NCBI GenBank assembly: GCA_030425485.1
Contig: JAUIAM010000003.1
Location: 1-64,000, forward strand
Direction: 5' to 3'
Source: Verrucomicrobiia bacterium
Lineage (GTDB): Bacteria > Verrucomicrobiota > Verrucomicrobiia > Opitutales > Cerasicoccaceae
Length of the DNA: 64,000 bases
Under the pieces are notes generated by a model. The model was not told the DNA's origin. It searched no databases and saw only the letters and a list, made by a program, of their open reading frames with translations. This document shows positions 8,944 through 18,200 of this stretch, piece after piece (positions within the stretch are counted from its first letter, which is position 1; each line of letters opens with the position of its first letter). The translations under genes were made by a program, and so were the position numbers.

Positions 8944-9969
8944 ATGAAACAAATTACTTCCGTTAGAGAATTGGCTAAGATTGCCCAAGTTTCTCCTGCT
9001 ACGATTTCCAAGGTCATTAATGGTCGCTCGGGTGTTCATCAGGATACGGTGGCGCGTGTGCGCAGCCTGATGGATGAGCACGATTTTCATCCCAAGTCGA
9101 AGGCCGTGGATGCAGCACGTATTCTTGTTGTGGTTCCGGGGCACTCGAATGCTCTGACCGATTCCTACGTTTCGGCCATTCTGGCAGGTGTCGCAGAAGC
9201 TTCGTTTTCGGCGGGATTGTCCATCTCCTTAAAAAAGATGGACAAAAGTTGGAATTCTGCGGCCGATTTGCGCCATCTATTACGACAAGAGGGAGCGTCT
9301 GGGATTATTTTGCCGGCTTTGAGCGATGGATATCTTTTTGCTGACAAACTTGGAATTGAGAAACTGGCCCACGTGGTAGTAGGAGCCACCCGTCATGAAC
9401 ACGATGTCTACCAAGTTGTGCTCGATGATGTGGGTTCGGCCCGCCGTGCTGTACGCCACCTCAAGTCCCTTGGGCATGAGAAAATCTCCATAATTACCTG
9501 TGATCGACACGATCTGGCCCAGTCAAATCGCTACGGAGGCTTCTTGGCGGAAACACAAGACCTTGGACTCAGTGCAGACCTAAAGAAGGGTATCGAGGTC
9601 CAGCATGCCTGTCCGGCCAGTGGCGAATACGCACTGAGCAAGCTCATGCAATTACGAACTCCACCAAGCGCGGTCCTGGTGACCAATGAGCACGTGGCCA
9701 TCGGTTTGTCGCGGGCAGCTACCTCCATGGGGTTGAGTGTCCCGGGCGACCTCTCGATTGTATCCTACGAGTCAAAGGATATGCTGGATTTTGTAGACCC
9801 GGCTCTGACTGCTATGGCCAGTCCCGCCTTTGAAATGGGGTTGCAAGCCGTGCAAATGCTGGAAGGGCAGTTGAATCAGGACGAAAACGAACCCTACGCC
9901 GCGTTAAGCATGCTTTTGCAACATTCGCTTGTTGTTCGCAAATCAACCGGTATTCCCACGCCTCAATGA
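8944..9969 (+). CDS. LacI-family transcriptional regulator
   Basis: 341 residues. The N-terminal helix-turn-helix 'SVRELAKIAQVSPATISKVI' continues into the hinge-like 'NGRSGVHQDTVARVRSLM', the classic LacI/GalR DNA-binding domain. The rest is a periplasmic-binding-protein-like effector domain, with 'ILVVVPGHSN' opening it and 'GDLSIVSYESKD' near its end. It sits in front of a same-strand series of glycosidase, sulfatase and transporter genes, and behind a palindromic operator at 8880-8896. It is therefore the likely local repressor, released by a sugar from the degraded polymer. The sugar is not predictable. Confidence 0.92.
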   Translation: MKQITSVRELAKIAQVSPATISKVINGRSGVHQDTVARVRSLMDEHDFHPKSKAVDAARILVVVPGHSNALTDSYVSAILAGVAEASFSAGLSISLKKMDKSWNSAADLRHLLRQEGASGIILPALSDGYLFADKLGIEKLAHVVVGATRHEHDVYQVVLDDVGSARRAVRHLKSLGHEKISIITCDRHDLAQSNRYGGFLAETQDLGLSADLKKGIEVQHACPASGEYALSKLMQLRTPPSAVLVTNEHVAIGLSRAATSMGLSVPGDLSIVSYESKDMLDFVDPALTAMASPAFEMGLQAVQMLEGQLNQDENEPYAALSMLLQHSLVVRKSTGIPTPQ

Positions 9970-10028
9970 TCCAACCCAGTTTCGTTTCAAAAAAATACCC
10001 TCAAACCAAACAACCCTAAGTACAGAAA

Positions 10029-10892
10029 ATGAAAATGCTGAACCCCGTAAAATTACCTGCCGCCCTGTCTGTTGCTATATGCCTCGGAGCCTTGAGTGCG
10101 TCAGCCGATTATTTCGAAGACTTCACCTCTTATGAAGTCAATACAACGCTCTCAAATGGAGACACCCTCGCGTCGGGCAATCTGACCTGGAAGCAGTCCT
10201 CTTTCGGCGGGGACGCAGTTATTGTCGCGGCGGATGATAATCTAACGTTTACCCTGCCCGGCGGTGGAAACAACGTGTATGGCTTTATGCAGGAATCTTC
10301 TGCTATGGTAGTGCCGTCTGGAAGCGATAGCGTCAACCGAACGGTGGATTTGTCTATGCAGGAAATAGCCTCTGGTGTTTCCGGGGCAGATGCATTTGGC
10401 GTGGGCTTCTACGGTGTAGGAACTCTTCCGGCTGCATCAGGTTGGGGATCAACAATTGGCATGACTGTTCAGTTCGCCGATTTTTCCGGAACGAATGCAT
10501 TGGTTATTCGTCGCCGCGGTAGCGATGGTACTATCGATAGTTGGAACGGTTCTGAATGGACTAATGATTTCACTGTCCAGCTCTCGAGCATTTCGCTCAA
10601 TACTACCTATACGGTCGAAGCTATAGTAACCGATTCTATTCTAACTCTGTCGGTGATGGACGGTGAGACTATTGTCGAATCTGCAACTTCTGATTTATCG
10701 GGTATTTTTAGCTACGGCAGTGGCATGCAGTGGACAGTTGGGGATTACAATAGTCAGAACTCAAATGAGCCATATGAATTTACCATCAATGGCCTTAGTA
10801 TGACCAGTATCCCAGAGCCGCAATCGGGTAGCGTTCTTCTTATTGTAGCAGGACTCCTGATGGTGCTGAAGGCACGGTGCTGCCGTCAATAA
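10029..10892 (+). CDS. PEP-CTERM sorting-domain protein
   Basis: 287 residues. A signal peptide (residues 1-26, cleaved near ALSASA) is followed by a beta-rich, Ser/Thr/Gly-rich region of the LamG/jelly-roll kind. The extreme C-terminus is 'SIPEPQSGS', a hydrophobic stretch, then the basic tail KARCCRQ. That is the PEP-CTERM tripartite signal recognised by exosortase. The protein is therefore exported and anchored or processed at the envelope, and may bind polysaccharide. It is the first gene after lacI, 59 bases downstream, probably in the regulated unit. No exosortase gene is in the window. Confidence 0.85.
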   Translation: MKMLNPVKLPAALSVAICLGALSASADYFEDFTSYEVNTTLSNGDTLASGNLTWKQSSFGGDAVIVAADDNLTFTLPGGGNNVYGFMQESSAMVVPSGSDSVNRTVDLSMQEIASGVSGADAFGVGFYGVGTLPAASGWGSTIGMTVQFADFSGTNALVIRRRGSDGTIDSWNGSEWTNDFTVQLSSISLNTTYTVEAIVTDSILTLSVMDGETIVESATSDLSGIFSYGSGMQWTVGDYNSQNSNEPYEFTINGLSMTSIPEPQSGSVLLIVAGLLMVLKARCCRQ

Positions 10893-10920
10893 ACCTTATT
10901 GATCTCTTCCCAGCTCGAAA

Positions 10921-11628
10921 ATGTCAGAGCGTAAGCAAGTACGCGAGAGGGATTGTCGTCGCCGTTTAAGTACAACGGCAGGATCCCAATCGACTCACGG
11001 ATTCAGTCTAATTGAGATACTGTCTGTCATTGCGGTTATATCTATTTTAGCTGGTTTGATTATTGCCGCTTTCGGTAAAGCTCAGTCCAGGGCACGCAAC
11101 ATGGAATGCCTTAGCAATATACGGCAACTGGGATTGGGATGCCTGATGTATGCCAACGATCATGGTGGCCGATTAATGCGAACTGATACCGTCGGAGGTA
11201 CATGGTTGTTCGAGGTCGCGTCCTACCTGGGCGATGAGGACCGTGTACTGAGAGATATTAACAAAGGTGTTTACCGCTGCCCAACCGCAGAGATGGTTTT
11301 TGGTGCGGAGAACATCCCCACAACCTATGCCATCAACAGTACCTATAACTTCGCCCCAGGCGCACTTTTGGAACACGCCACGATGCCGCACGCCACTGTG
11401 TTGCTAGCCGACGGGCGGGCAAAAAGTGGTGGTAACGGTTACAATGTAAAATTCAACAGTCAATCCCATGGCTACTACCATATTACCGAGTCGGTCACCA
11501 ATCAGGATTCGGGGGAGGCATCGGGATTTTTTATGGACGGCCATGTGGCCCTTTTCAGCAGGGAGGATTACCAAACTCATAAAGTCGTAAACGGACTCGA
11601 TCCAAACTTATCGCAAAGCAATGAATAG
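10921..11628 (+). CDS. Type II secretion pseudopilin-like protein (H-X9-DG type)
   Basis: 235 residues. After a basic leader comes the prepilin cleavage/methylation motif 'GFSLIEILSVIAVISILAGL', the class III signal cut before Phe, followed by the single hydrophobic helix. The globular part ends in the aspartate-glycine segment 'GFFMDGHVALF', typical of the H-X9-DG proteins abundant in Verrucomicrobiota, Lentisphaerota and Planctomycetota. It is likely a membrane-anchored minor pseudopilin. Its 3' end overlaps the next glycosidase gene by 8 bases, so it is co-transcribed with the polysaccharide enzymes and may take part in their secretion or display. Confidence 0.85.
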   Translation: MSERKQVRERDCRRRLSTTAGSQSTHGFSLIEILSVIAVISILAGLIIAAFGKAQSRARNMECLSNIRQLGLGCLMYANDHGGRLMRTDTVGGTWLFEVASYLGDEDRVLRDINKGVYRCPTAEMVFGAENIPTTYAINSTYNFAPGALLEHATMPHATVLLADGRAKSGGNGYNVKFNSQSHGYYHITESVTNQDSGEASGFFMDGHVALFSREDYQTHKVVNGLDPNLSQSNE

Positions 11629-13738
11629 AATATCCCATACCTCCAAAACGATCCTAACGTCTGTTTGCATGATTTTTGCAAGCCTTCTACTCGGTGGGAT
11701 GGTTGCAGCAAAGCCCTGGAGCGTAGCATTTGAATTCAGTGACAGCCTGAAGGGCTGGCAGGAAGTGCATAATCCGAAAAATGCCGATGTTTCGCTTCAA
11801 CGTGTGCAGATGCCGGATGGTCAGTGGGCGGCTGACCTGAGCATACCGGATGACGAGAAAGTCATCGCCTCGCTGGTGCGTACCATTAACCTGCCTGAAG
11901 ACAAAGGAGTTGTCTTGGAAATATCGGGACAGTACAGGACGCTCGAACTTAAGGGAGATGTTCAAGCAGTGATCCAACCCCTCGGTGGAAGTAGCCCTGG
12001 CAACGGGAACTGGCAAGTGAATCCGTTGGATACTACCGATGGACAGTGGCGTTCCTTTGAAATGACTTGCGCACTTCCTTCTGATGCGAAAAAGATATCT
12101 CTTCGTCTGATGCTTGTCCGGGGGTCGGGAAGTCTCCAGCTCTCGGGTCTGCGGGTGACTTTCTTAGAAGCATCTGAGCTTGATGACAACCAGGTTGCGG
12201 AATTGGTTTTGGATGATGCCCGACCGGCAGGACACGTGACGCCATTGCATTTGGGCGTGAATACCGCCTTCTGGTTTCCCGGTCTTTACTACGGCACGCT
12301 TCCCACTCATAATCCGGAGAGCCACCGAGAGGCTTTTATCGAGAGCCTTCAACAGGCCGGTATACGTGCTGTCCGGTTTCCTGGCGGTACGACTTCACAC
12401 TTTTACCTGACCGAGGGTAAGGACGTGACCGATGAACTACTGCTTTCTCTTGATGGTGTTGGCAATGTTTCCAGCGCTTGGCCAAAGGGGCACTATCCAC
12501 GCTGGGAAGACTACCGTGAAACCATGCGTGAGGCCGGTATGGCAATCATCTACCAGTTAAACACAAGTTTCTATGTGGACGAGAAGGGAAAGCTGAGACC
12601 TATCTGTGATTCCAAGTTCACCAAGGCATCTGGGCTGGCTGACGGCGAGGAGCATTACGAGGAGGCTGCTTCAGCACTCGCACGCCTTTTCGATAAGGGG
12701 GTCTTTCAACCTGGGGATGTGGACTATTGGGAGATTGGTAACGAGGAATTTGCCAAGATGACGGTCGAGCAATATGCCCGGATAGTGGCTGCATACACTC
12801 GGGTCTTGAAACAGTACGATCCTGAAACGCCGATCTGCTATACCGGGCATTGGGAAATAGAGTCGCTGCTGGAAGAAGAAGGTGTCCTCGACATGCTTAA
12901 GGGTAAAACTTTCCACTATCCTTTTAGCCAGTGGCCCGGTCCTCAGCAGCCACATAATACTGCTGAATATACCTCATTTGCACATACAGATATGGGCATC
13001 ACCCGTAGCCTGGATAGATTTATGGCGAAAGTTAATTCGGGCGAGTTGCCTGCTCATCTGAAGCGTTCCATTTCAGAGACGGGCGTATACAAGTACTGGA
13101 AATACGATCCGTTCCGCATGACGTGTTCTTTCGCTCATGCGTTGGCTTATGCGAACAACTGGCCACAGTTGATGAGCCATCCTATCGTTGACCAAGCTAT
13201 TTATCACGAGTTGGAGTCTCCATTCTTCGGCCAGATCATGTATCATGCGGAGTTTCATCCCGTTCTGCGGGAGTGGGAATGGCTCGATCCCGAGGTGAAG
13301 CCACAGGTCCTTGATACTGATCCCGAGGGCGGAGCTAAGGCCCGTCAGAGGATTCGCAAACCTGAAGATTTCACCTCAATGCCGACCACGCGCGTCATGG
13401 CTATGCTTAGCCAATTTGAAGGTGCAGATGCCTTGCTTATGAAATCTACTTCTGCACATGCGCTTGGCCAAGCGATGATCGGTCGGGATAAAGGTAGGTT
13501 TCTGCTATTCCTGTCATCTCCGGATGATTACCCGGTTGGAGTCCGTATGACATGGCCGGAGGGATGGCCTCAGCCAGAATCAGGATCCTGGCGTTTGCTG
13601 GACGCGGATTCTGTCGCCGCTGCACTTGATACCGAATATCGTGAGCGGGAGATTCCTGCGCCTTTACCTGTCAATGGTCGGCTTGAGGTCGTTCTTCCTC
13701 CCTATTCGGTCAGCTTGTTTGAGTGGAAAGTAGAATAA
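11621..13738 (+). CDS. Secreted clan GH-A-like glycoside hydrolase
   Basis: 705 residues with an N-terminal signal peptide (to about residue 30, AAKPWS). Residues ~35-185 look like a carbohydrate-binding beta-sandwich. A TIM barrel follows: 'GIRAVRFPGGTTSHFY' on an early strand, 'DYWEIGNEEF' with a presumed acid/base Glu near residue 374, and 'SISETGVYK' with a presumed nucleophile near residue 487, in the clan-A arrangement of GH39/GH51/GH79 relatives. The C-terminal ~100 residues form a beta domain. The exact family and substrate cannot be fixed from sequence alone. A paralogue lies at 16368-18200. Flanking sulfatases imply a sulfated polymer. Confidence 0.8.
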   Translation: MNRISHTSKTILTSVCMIFASLLLGGMVAAKPWSVAFEFSDSLKGWQEVHNPKNADVSLQRVQMPDGQWAADLSIPDDEKVIASLVRTINLPEDKGVVLEISGQYRTLELKGDVQAVIQPLGGSSPGNGNWQVNPLDTTDGQWRSFEMTCALPSDAKKISLRLMLVRGSGSLQLSGLRVTFLEASELDDNQVAELVLDDARPAGHVTPLHLGVNTAFWFPGLYYGTLPTHNPESHREAFIESLQQAGIRAVRFPGGTTSHFYLTEGKDVTDELLLSLDGVGNVSSAWPKGHYPRWEDYRETMREAGMAIIYQLNTSFYVDEKGKLRPICDSKFTKASGLADGEEHYEEAASALARLFDKGVFQPGDVDYWEIGNEEFAKMTVEQYARIVAAYTRVLKQYDPETPICYTGHWEIESLLEEEGVLDMLKGKTFHYPFSQWPGPQQPHNTAEYTSFAHTDMGITRSLDRFMAKVNSGELPAHLKRSISETGVYKYWKYDPFRMTCSFAHALAYANNWPQLMSHPIVDQAIYHELESPFFGQIMYHAEFHPVLREWEWLDPEVKPQVLDTDPEGGAKARQRIRKPEDFTSMPTTRVMAMLSQFEGADALLMKSTSAHALGQAMIGRDKGRFLLFLSSPDDYPVGVRMTWPEGWPQPESGSWRLLDADSVAAALDTEYREREIPAPLPVNGRLEVVLPPYSVSLFEWKVE

Positions 13739-13742
13739 AAAT

Positions 13743-15194
13743 ATGAACGAAAAAACAAAGCCAAACATATTGCTCATAACAGCAGATCAGTGGCGCTATG
13801 ATTGTCTTTCATGCGCTGGTCACCCGGTGGTTCATACGCCCTACCTTGACCAACTGGCACTCAACGGCACTCGTTGGAATTGCGCCTATTCAGCCGCGCC
13901 TACGTGCATTCCTGCACGGGCTTCGTTGTACACCGGCTTACGTCCGCGCAGTCACGGTTTCGTTGGGTTCGACCACTCCCAGCCTTGGCCTTATAAAACA
14001 ACAATTGCTTCCGTGTTTTCTGAGGCGGGCTACCAGACCCAGGCTATAGGGAAGATGCATGTCTTTCCTGAGCGCAGTAAAATGGGCTTTGAGAGCGTAA
14101 CCCTGCACTCTTCCGGTGGCATCGTTAAAGGCGCCCAGCAGCGTGGGCAGGCAGCGGACTCTGTAGACGACTATGGCCCGTGGCTGCGTGAACAACTCGG
14201 ACGGAACGCCACCCAGGATGAGCACGGTGTGGATACGAATTCAACTATTGGTCGTCCCTGGGATAAGCCAGAGCATACCCATTATACCAATTTTGTTTCC
14301 AGCGAAACGGTCAATTTCCTGCATGACCGCGATCAGGCGCGCCCGTTCTTCCTCTACATGTCTTTTAACGCACCGCACCCGCCTCTGGATCCGCCGGATT
14401 GGGCGTTTGAGATGTACCGCAATCGCCAAATGCCAGAGCCGCCTGTCGGCGATTGGGTCGAGCGTGTTTACGGACCGCTTTTTCAACCGTACCATCATGC
14501 TCCTAACCATGCAGTCTTGGACGAACATGTGCTCCAGCTAGCTCGCGCTGGTTATTACGGGCACATGACGCACATCGACCACCAGATTAATCGCGTTCTG
14601 CATGAACTAAGCAAGGTGAACCAGTTGGAAAACACGATCGTCCTCTTCACCTCCGACCATGGGGATATGATGGGTGATCATAACTGTTTTCGCAAGGGTG
14701 TGCCATACGAGGGGTCGACACACGTTCCGCTCATTATGATGGGACCGGGCATCGCTAAAGGAGAACAGCGCGAGCAGTTGGTGGAGTTGTCAGACATCAT
14801 GCCGACATTGCTCGAAGCTGCAGGTATTGATGTTCCCTCTTGCGTTGATGGGAAGAGCTTTTTGCGGGACGGTCGCATTCATCAGGATATTCACGGAGAG
14901 CATGTGCTCTGGTCTGCAGGTTCCTTTCAATGGATGACGGATGGACGCGAAAAGTACATTTGGATGAGTAAGGACGGCACCGAGCAGTTGTTTAATCTGG
15001 AGGAGGACCCTCAAGAGATGAGGGATTTGGCGGCGGATTCTTCCCGGCAGGAACGTGTCGCCTTCTGGCGTCGTCGATTGACGGAGACCATGTGCGATTT
15101 TGAAGAAGGTTTTGTAGAAGACGGAAAACTGATCCCGGGGCGGCCCGTCAAGATACTCTTGAACTGTCTGACCAAGAGCAAATCAGCAACATAA
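13743..15194 (+). CDS. Family S1 sulfatase
   Basis: 483 residues. The formylglycine signature C-X-P-X-R is present as CIPAR with Cys at residue 55. This Cys must be oxidised by a maturase that is not encoded in the window. Metal-binding residues are seen in 'LITADQWRYD' near the start and in 'LFTSDHGDMMGDH' in the C-terminal half. No signal peptide is obvious, so action may be cytoplasmic or export non-classical. It begins 4 bases after the glycosidase gene. It would remove sulfate esters from oligosaccharides before hydrolysis. Confidence 0.92.
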   Translation: MNEKTKPNILLITADQWRYDCLSCAGHPVVHTPYLDQLALNGTRWNCAYSAAPTCIPARASLYTGLRPRSHGFVGFDHSQPWPYKTTIASVFSEAGYQTQAIGKMHVFPERSKMGFESVTLHSSGGIVKGAQQRGQAADSVDDYGPWLREQLGRNATQDEHGVDTNSTIGRPWDKPEHTHYTNFVSSETVNFLHDRDQARPFFLYMSFNAPHPPLDPPDWAFEMYRNRQMPEPPVGDWVERVYGPLFQPYHHAPNHAVLDEHVLQLARAGYYGHMTHIDHQINRVLHELSKVNQLENTIVLFTSDHGDMMGDHNCFRKGVPYEGSTHVPLIMMGPGIAKGEQREQLVELSDIMPTLLEAAGIDVPSCVDGKSFLRDGRIHQDIHGEHVLWSAGSFQWMTDGREKYIWMSKDGTEQLFNLEEDPQEMRDLAADSSRQERVAFWRRRLTETMCDFEEGFVEDGKLIPGRPVKILLNCLTKSKSAT

Positions 15195-15227
15195 CACGAG
15201 TCCCATCGAAACTTAACTTTTATACTA

Positions 15228-16166
15228 ATGAATAAACGTATACTTAAAAAACACCCTGAAAACCCCATCATGTCACCAGAGAATGTACCAGGCGATGCTG
15301 CCATGTATGTTTTCAATCCTGGCGCGATTAAATACGGTGACGAGTACATCATGATGATGGATGTCGGGACACTCGCGCAACCGATCGTTCTTTGGATGGC
15401 CAGGAGTAAAGATGGCGTTCACTTCACACCAGACCCGGTACCGGTCAAGTGGCCAGACTCAGATCCTATTCACTACGAAGACTGCGTTTACGATCCCCGT
15501 ATTACACAGATCGGAGACGAGTACTATATCTTATACGCCAGCAGTAACGCCAGCATTGGAGTGCGTATTGGGATTGTTAAGACATTGGACTTCAAGATTT
15601 TTGAGCGTGTGAGTGTTGGCAGCGAACTTGGCAATCGTAACGGTGTCCTTTTTCCGGAAAAAATCAACGGCTTGTATTGCCGGCTGGATCGCCCGTTTGG
15701 TAATCCCCGAGAGCCAAGCGATATATGGGTTAGCTATTCGCCGGATCTGGTGTACTGGGGGCGTTCGCAGCAGGTAATGTCTCCTCGCACAGCACATTGG
15801 GATAACCATAAAATTGGTGCCGGTGCGGTTCCGATCCGCACCGAGAAAGGCTGGCTTATCATTTATCATGGGACCACCACCACGGGCAGTGGCATCATTT
15901 ATCGATTGGGTGTGGCGATGCTTGATATTAACGACCCTTCAAAAGTTATCTCGCGCGGTGACGATGCGGTCCTCTGGCCCGAACATCCGTACGAGCTTTC
16001 TGGTCGGGTCGATAATGTTGTCTTTACCTGTAATGCTATCGTCGAGCCGGACGAGAGCGTAAAGATTTATTATGGAGCGGCAGATACCTGCATCGGTTTG
16101 GCCGAGACTCGACTCTCGGATCTGGTAGACGCCTGCTATCATCAAAATGCCTATATATTGCGATGA
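15228..16166 (+). CDS. GH130-like beta-mannoside phosphorylase or hydrolase
   Basis: 312 residues, five-bladed-propeller type. Features typical of GH130 are 'FNPGAIKYGDEYIMMMDVG' near residue 30, 'YEDCVYDPRITQIGDEYYI' with the proposed catalytic Asp, 'RLDRPFG', and 'WDNHKIGAGAVPIRTEKGW' followed by a 'YHG' loop. Known members phosphorolyse or hydrolyse beta-mannosides (and related sugars) in the cytoplasm, and there is no signal peptide here. It lies between a sulfatase and a second glycosidase on the same strand. I infer a role in processing internalised oligosaccharides. The specificity is open. Confidence 0.85.
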   Translation: MNKRILKKHPENPIMSPENVPGDAAMYVFNPGAIKYGDEYIMMMDVGTLAQPIVLWMARSKDGVHFTPDPVPVKWPDSDPIHYEDCVYDPRITQIGDEYYILYASSNASIGVRIGIVKTLDFKIFERVSVGSELGNRNGVLFPEKINGLYCRLDRPFGNPREPSDIWVSYSPDLVYWGRSQQVMSPRTAHWDNHKIGAGAVPIRTEKGWLIIYHGTTTTGSGIIYRLGVAMLDINDPSKVISRGDDAVLWPEHPYELSGRVDNVVFTCNAIVEPDESVKIYYGAADTCIGLAETRLSDLVDACYHQNAYILR

Positions 16167-16367
16167 ATCATAGAACAGTATTTCAATCGAGTCAGGTGGG
16201 TCTTCCCTGAACCGATTTGTTGGTATTTATAAATATCCGAGTCCACGTCAGTTTCGCGACCAGATTGCTTAACGTTGCTTGACCACGTATCTGGTGGCCG
16301 AGCTCTATACCTATGCTACTTTTCCAGCGTAGGTAGCTTCTCATGAAATAACTCACCCCATGTTGAT

Positions 16368-18200
16368 ATGAAAAAAATACCCTGTCTTCACAAAATGCTA
16401 TGTGTGCTTCTTCTGCTTTTCCTCGTTCAAGAAGTGCCGCCCCTAAACGCCGCGCATCAAGCTTTCACCTTAACTTGGCAAGGTGATCAGGCGAAAGAAG
16501 TTCGGGGGCGGCACTTTATTGCTGGCATTAATTTCTTCACTAAGGCGGCCTATGACGGGATGACCGGATCCGCGCCTAACCGGAAAGTATTCGGTGACTT
16601 TCTCAAGGACATGGGCATTCAAGTTCTAAGATGGCCTGCAGGCACATCGACCCATGTTTATTTGCCCAACGACTTTGAGAACGTCGACGTCGTCGTTGAT
16701 GATTACATACGGACCTTGAGGTCCGCCGGATATGGTTCCGGTTTGTGGCCCGGTTACTATAAGGGCGGTGAGCATAATAGCTTTTATGTTAAAATGGGGG
16801 CATATCTGGCGTTTTGCGAAGAGCAGGATCTGGGTATCTACTATCAGCCAAATCCCTGCTTCTACTATGACGAAACCGAAGGCGAAGTTCGGGCAATTAC
16901 ACTGAATCGCTATGTCTTGCGTCAGGATGCTAACGGCGATGTTCAAATTAACCAGGATTATTACAAAGGCGAGCGCATTACCGAGGCAGCTCAGGCGCTT
17001 GATACTTTGCTCGGAGCTTGGAAAGCGTCCGGCTATTCTATCTTTTATTTTGAATTGGGAAACGAGGACTACGGTAAGTTTGATCTGAACTTTGACGGTA
17101 TCTTTGATTCTGGTGAGGTTGACACCTTTGCTCGTATCATTGGGGCCTACATTCCCATCATTCGACAGCATTACCCCAATGCACTCATTTCTGTAGACAT
17201 CAGTCATTGGGATAGCTGGGGAAGCGTACTGCTTACCAAGCTGCACGAGCTTGGTGTATTGGATGACATTGATTATGGTGGGCGCCACTACGGTTTTGCT
17301 GCATGGCCGTATAATTCACTGGAGTCTTCAGATGACGCTCAGCTATTCATCGATACGGATTACAAGCTCGCGCAGAGCGCTTCTTCAAATCAGGACTTGG
17401 TTGATGCATTGTTGGTATCGCTTGGCTATAGCTCTGGCAGCTTGAAAGTCGGCCAGAGTGAAACGACAACCTGGAGGCTGCCCAATTGGAATTCTGTAAA
17501 ACTCAATGCGACACTCTCTGGGGGATTGCAGTTTGCCCACAATGCAGGGCAGGCTATTTTTGAGTCTAAATGGCAGTTGTTTTCCTATTGGGATGCTGTT
17601 TCTCCTTATTTTGGATTGGGCGTATATGACAGTTGGCGGGATATTCGATCCTACCACCAAATCAATCCAACACGTGATGTTTCCAGTCGCGAAGAGTTCA
17701 GGTCGCCACTGTACAGCTACGTTTCGGAAATACCAGAAGAGGATAAGCTCCCCTACGAGTGCTTTATTTTTTCCAAAGGCTATATCAACTGGGCTTACTC
17801 CCAATGCGTTACTGGAAAAACCTATGCGTTTAGCGTTTCCCCGGGCAGTGAAGACCGTGATTTAATAGTCTTTGCGGCAGGAGCGGATGCGTGGGGTGGG
17901 GTAATATGGCTGTATGTCATCAATACCTCGGGTCAGAATAAATACATTAATATCAATTTGGCCGGTGCTTCCGTTGATGCCGAGGATTTGTATACGGGGA
18001 TTCATATCTTCCCACAAGCGGACTCGACCATTGAAGCGACGATTGCCAAGGAGCCCGGCTACTGTGATGCAAGCGAGTATGTCTTGGCGAGCCCTGCATC
18101 GATAAGCATTCGGTCGGGCACGAACATTTGCGAAGAATTTGCAGTAAAGCCTTATTCATTTCGCTACGTTAAAATCAAAGGCGTTTCTTTCCAACCGTGA
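16368..18200 (+). CDS. Secreted clan GH-A-like glycoside hydrolase, second paralogue
   Basis: 610 residues with a signal peptide (hydrophobic to about residue 28, PLNAAH). The barrel carries 'VLRWPAGTSTHVYLP', 'FYFELGNEDY' with a presumed acid/base Glu near residue 233, and 'LKVGQSETTTW' with a presumed nucleophile near residue 364, paralleling the enzyme at 11621-13738. An Asp-rich stretch 'LNFDGIFDSGEVD' looks like a dockerin/EF-hand type calcium loop inside the barrel. The C-terminus is a beta domain. The stop overlaps the esterase start by 4 bases. A 200-base gap upstream may hold its own promoter. Confidence 0.78.
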   Translation: MKKIPCLHKMLCVLLLLFLVQEVPPLNAAHQAFTLTWQGDQAKEVRGRHFIAGINFFTKAAYDGMTGSAPNRKVFGDFLKDMGIQVLRWPAGTSTHVYLPNDFENVDVVVDDYIRTLRSAGYGSGLWPGYYKGGEHNSFYVKMGAYLAFCEEQDLGIYYQPNPCFYYDETEGEVRAITLNRYVLRQDANGDVQINQDYYKGERITEAAQALDTLLGAWKASGYSIFYFELGNEDYGKFDLNFDGIFDSGEVDTFARIIGAYIPIIRQHYPNALISVDISHWDSWGSVLLTKLHELGVLDDIDYGGRHYGFAAWPYNSLESSDDAQLFIDTDYKLAQSASSNQDLVDALLVSLGYSSGSLKVGQSETTTWRLPNWNSVKLNATLSGGLQFAHNAGQAIFESKWQLFSYWDAVSPYFGLGVYDSWRDIRSYHQINPTRDVSSREEFRSPLYSYVSEIPEEDKLPYECFIFSKGYINWAYSQCVTGKTYAFSVSPGSEDRDLIVFAAGADAWGGVIWLYVINTSGQNKYININLAGASVDAEDLYTGIHIFPQADSTIEATIAKEPGYCDASEYVLASPASISIRSGTNICEEFAVKPYSFRYVKIKGVSFQP

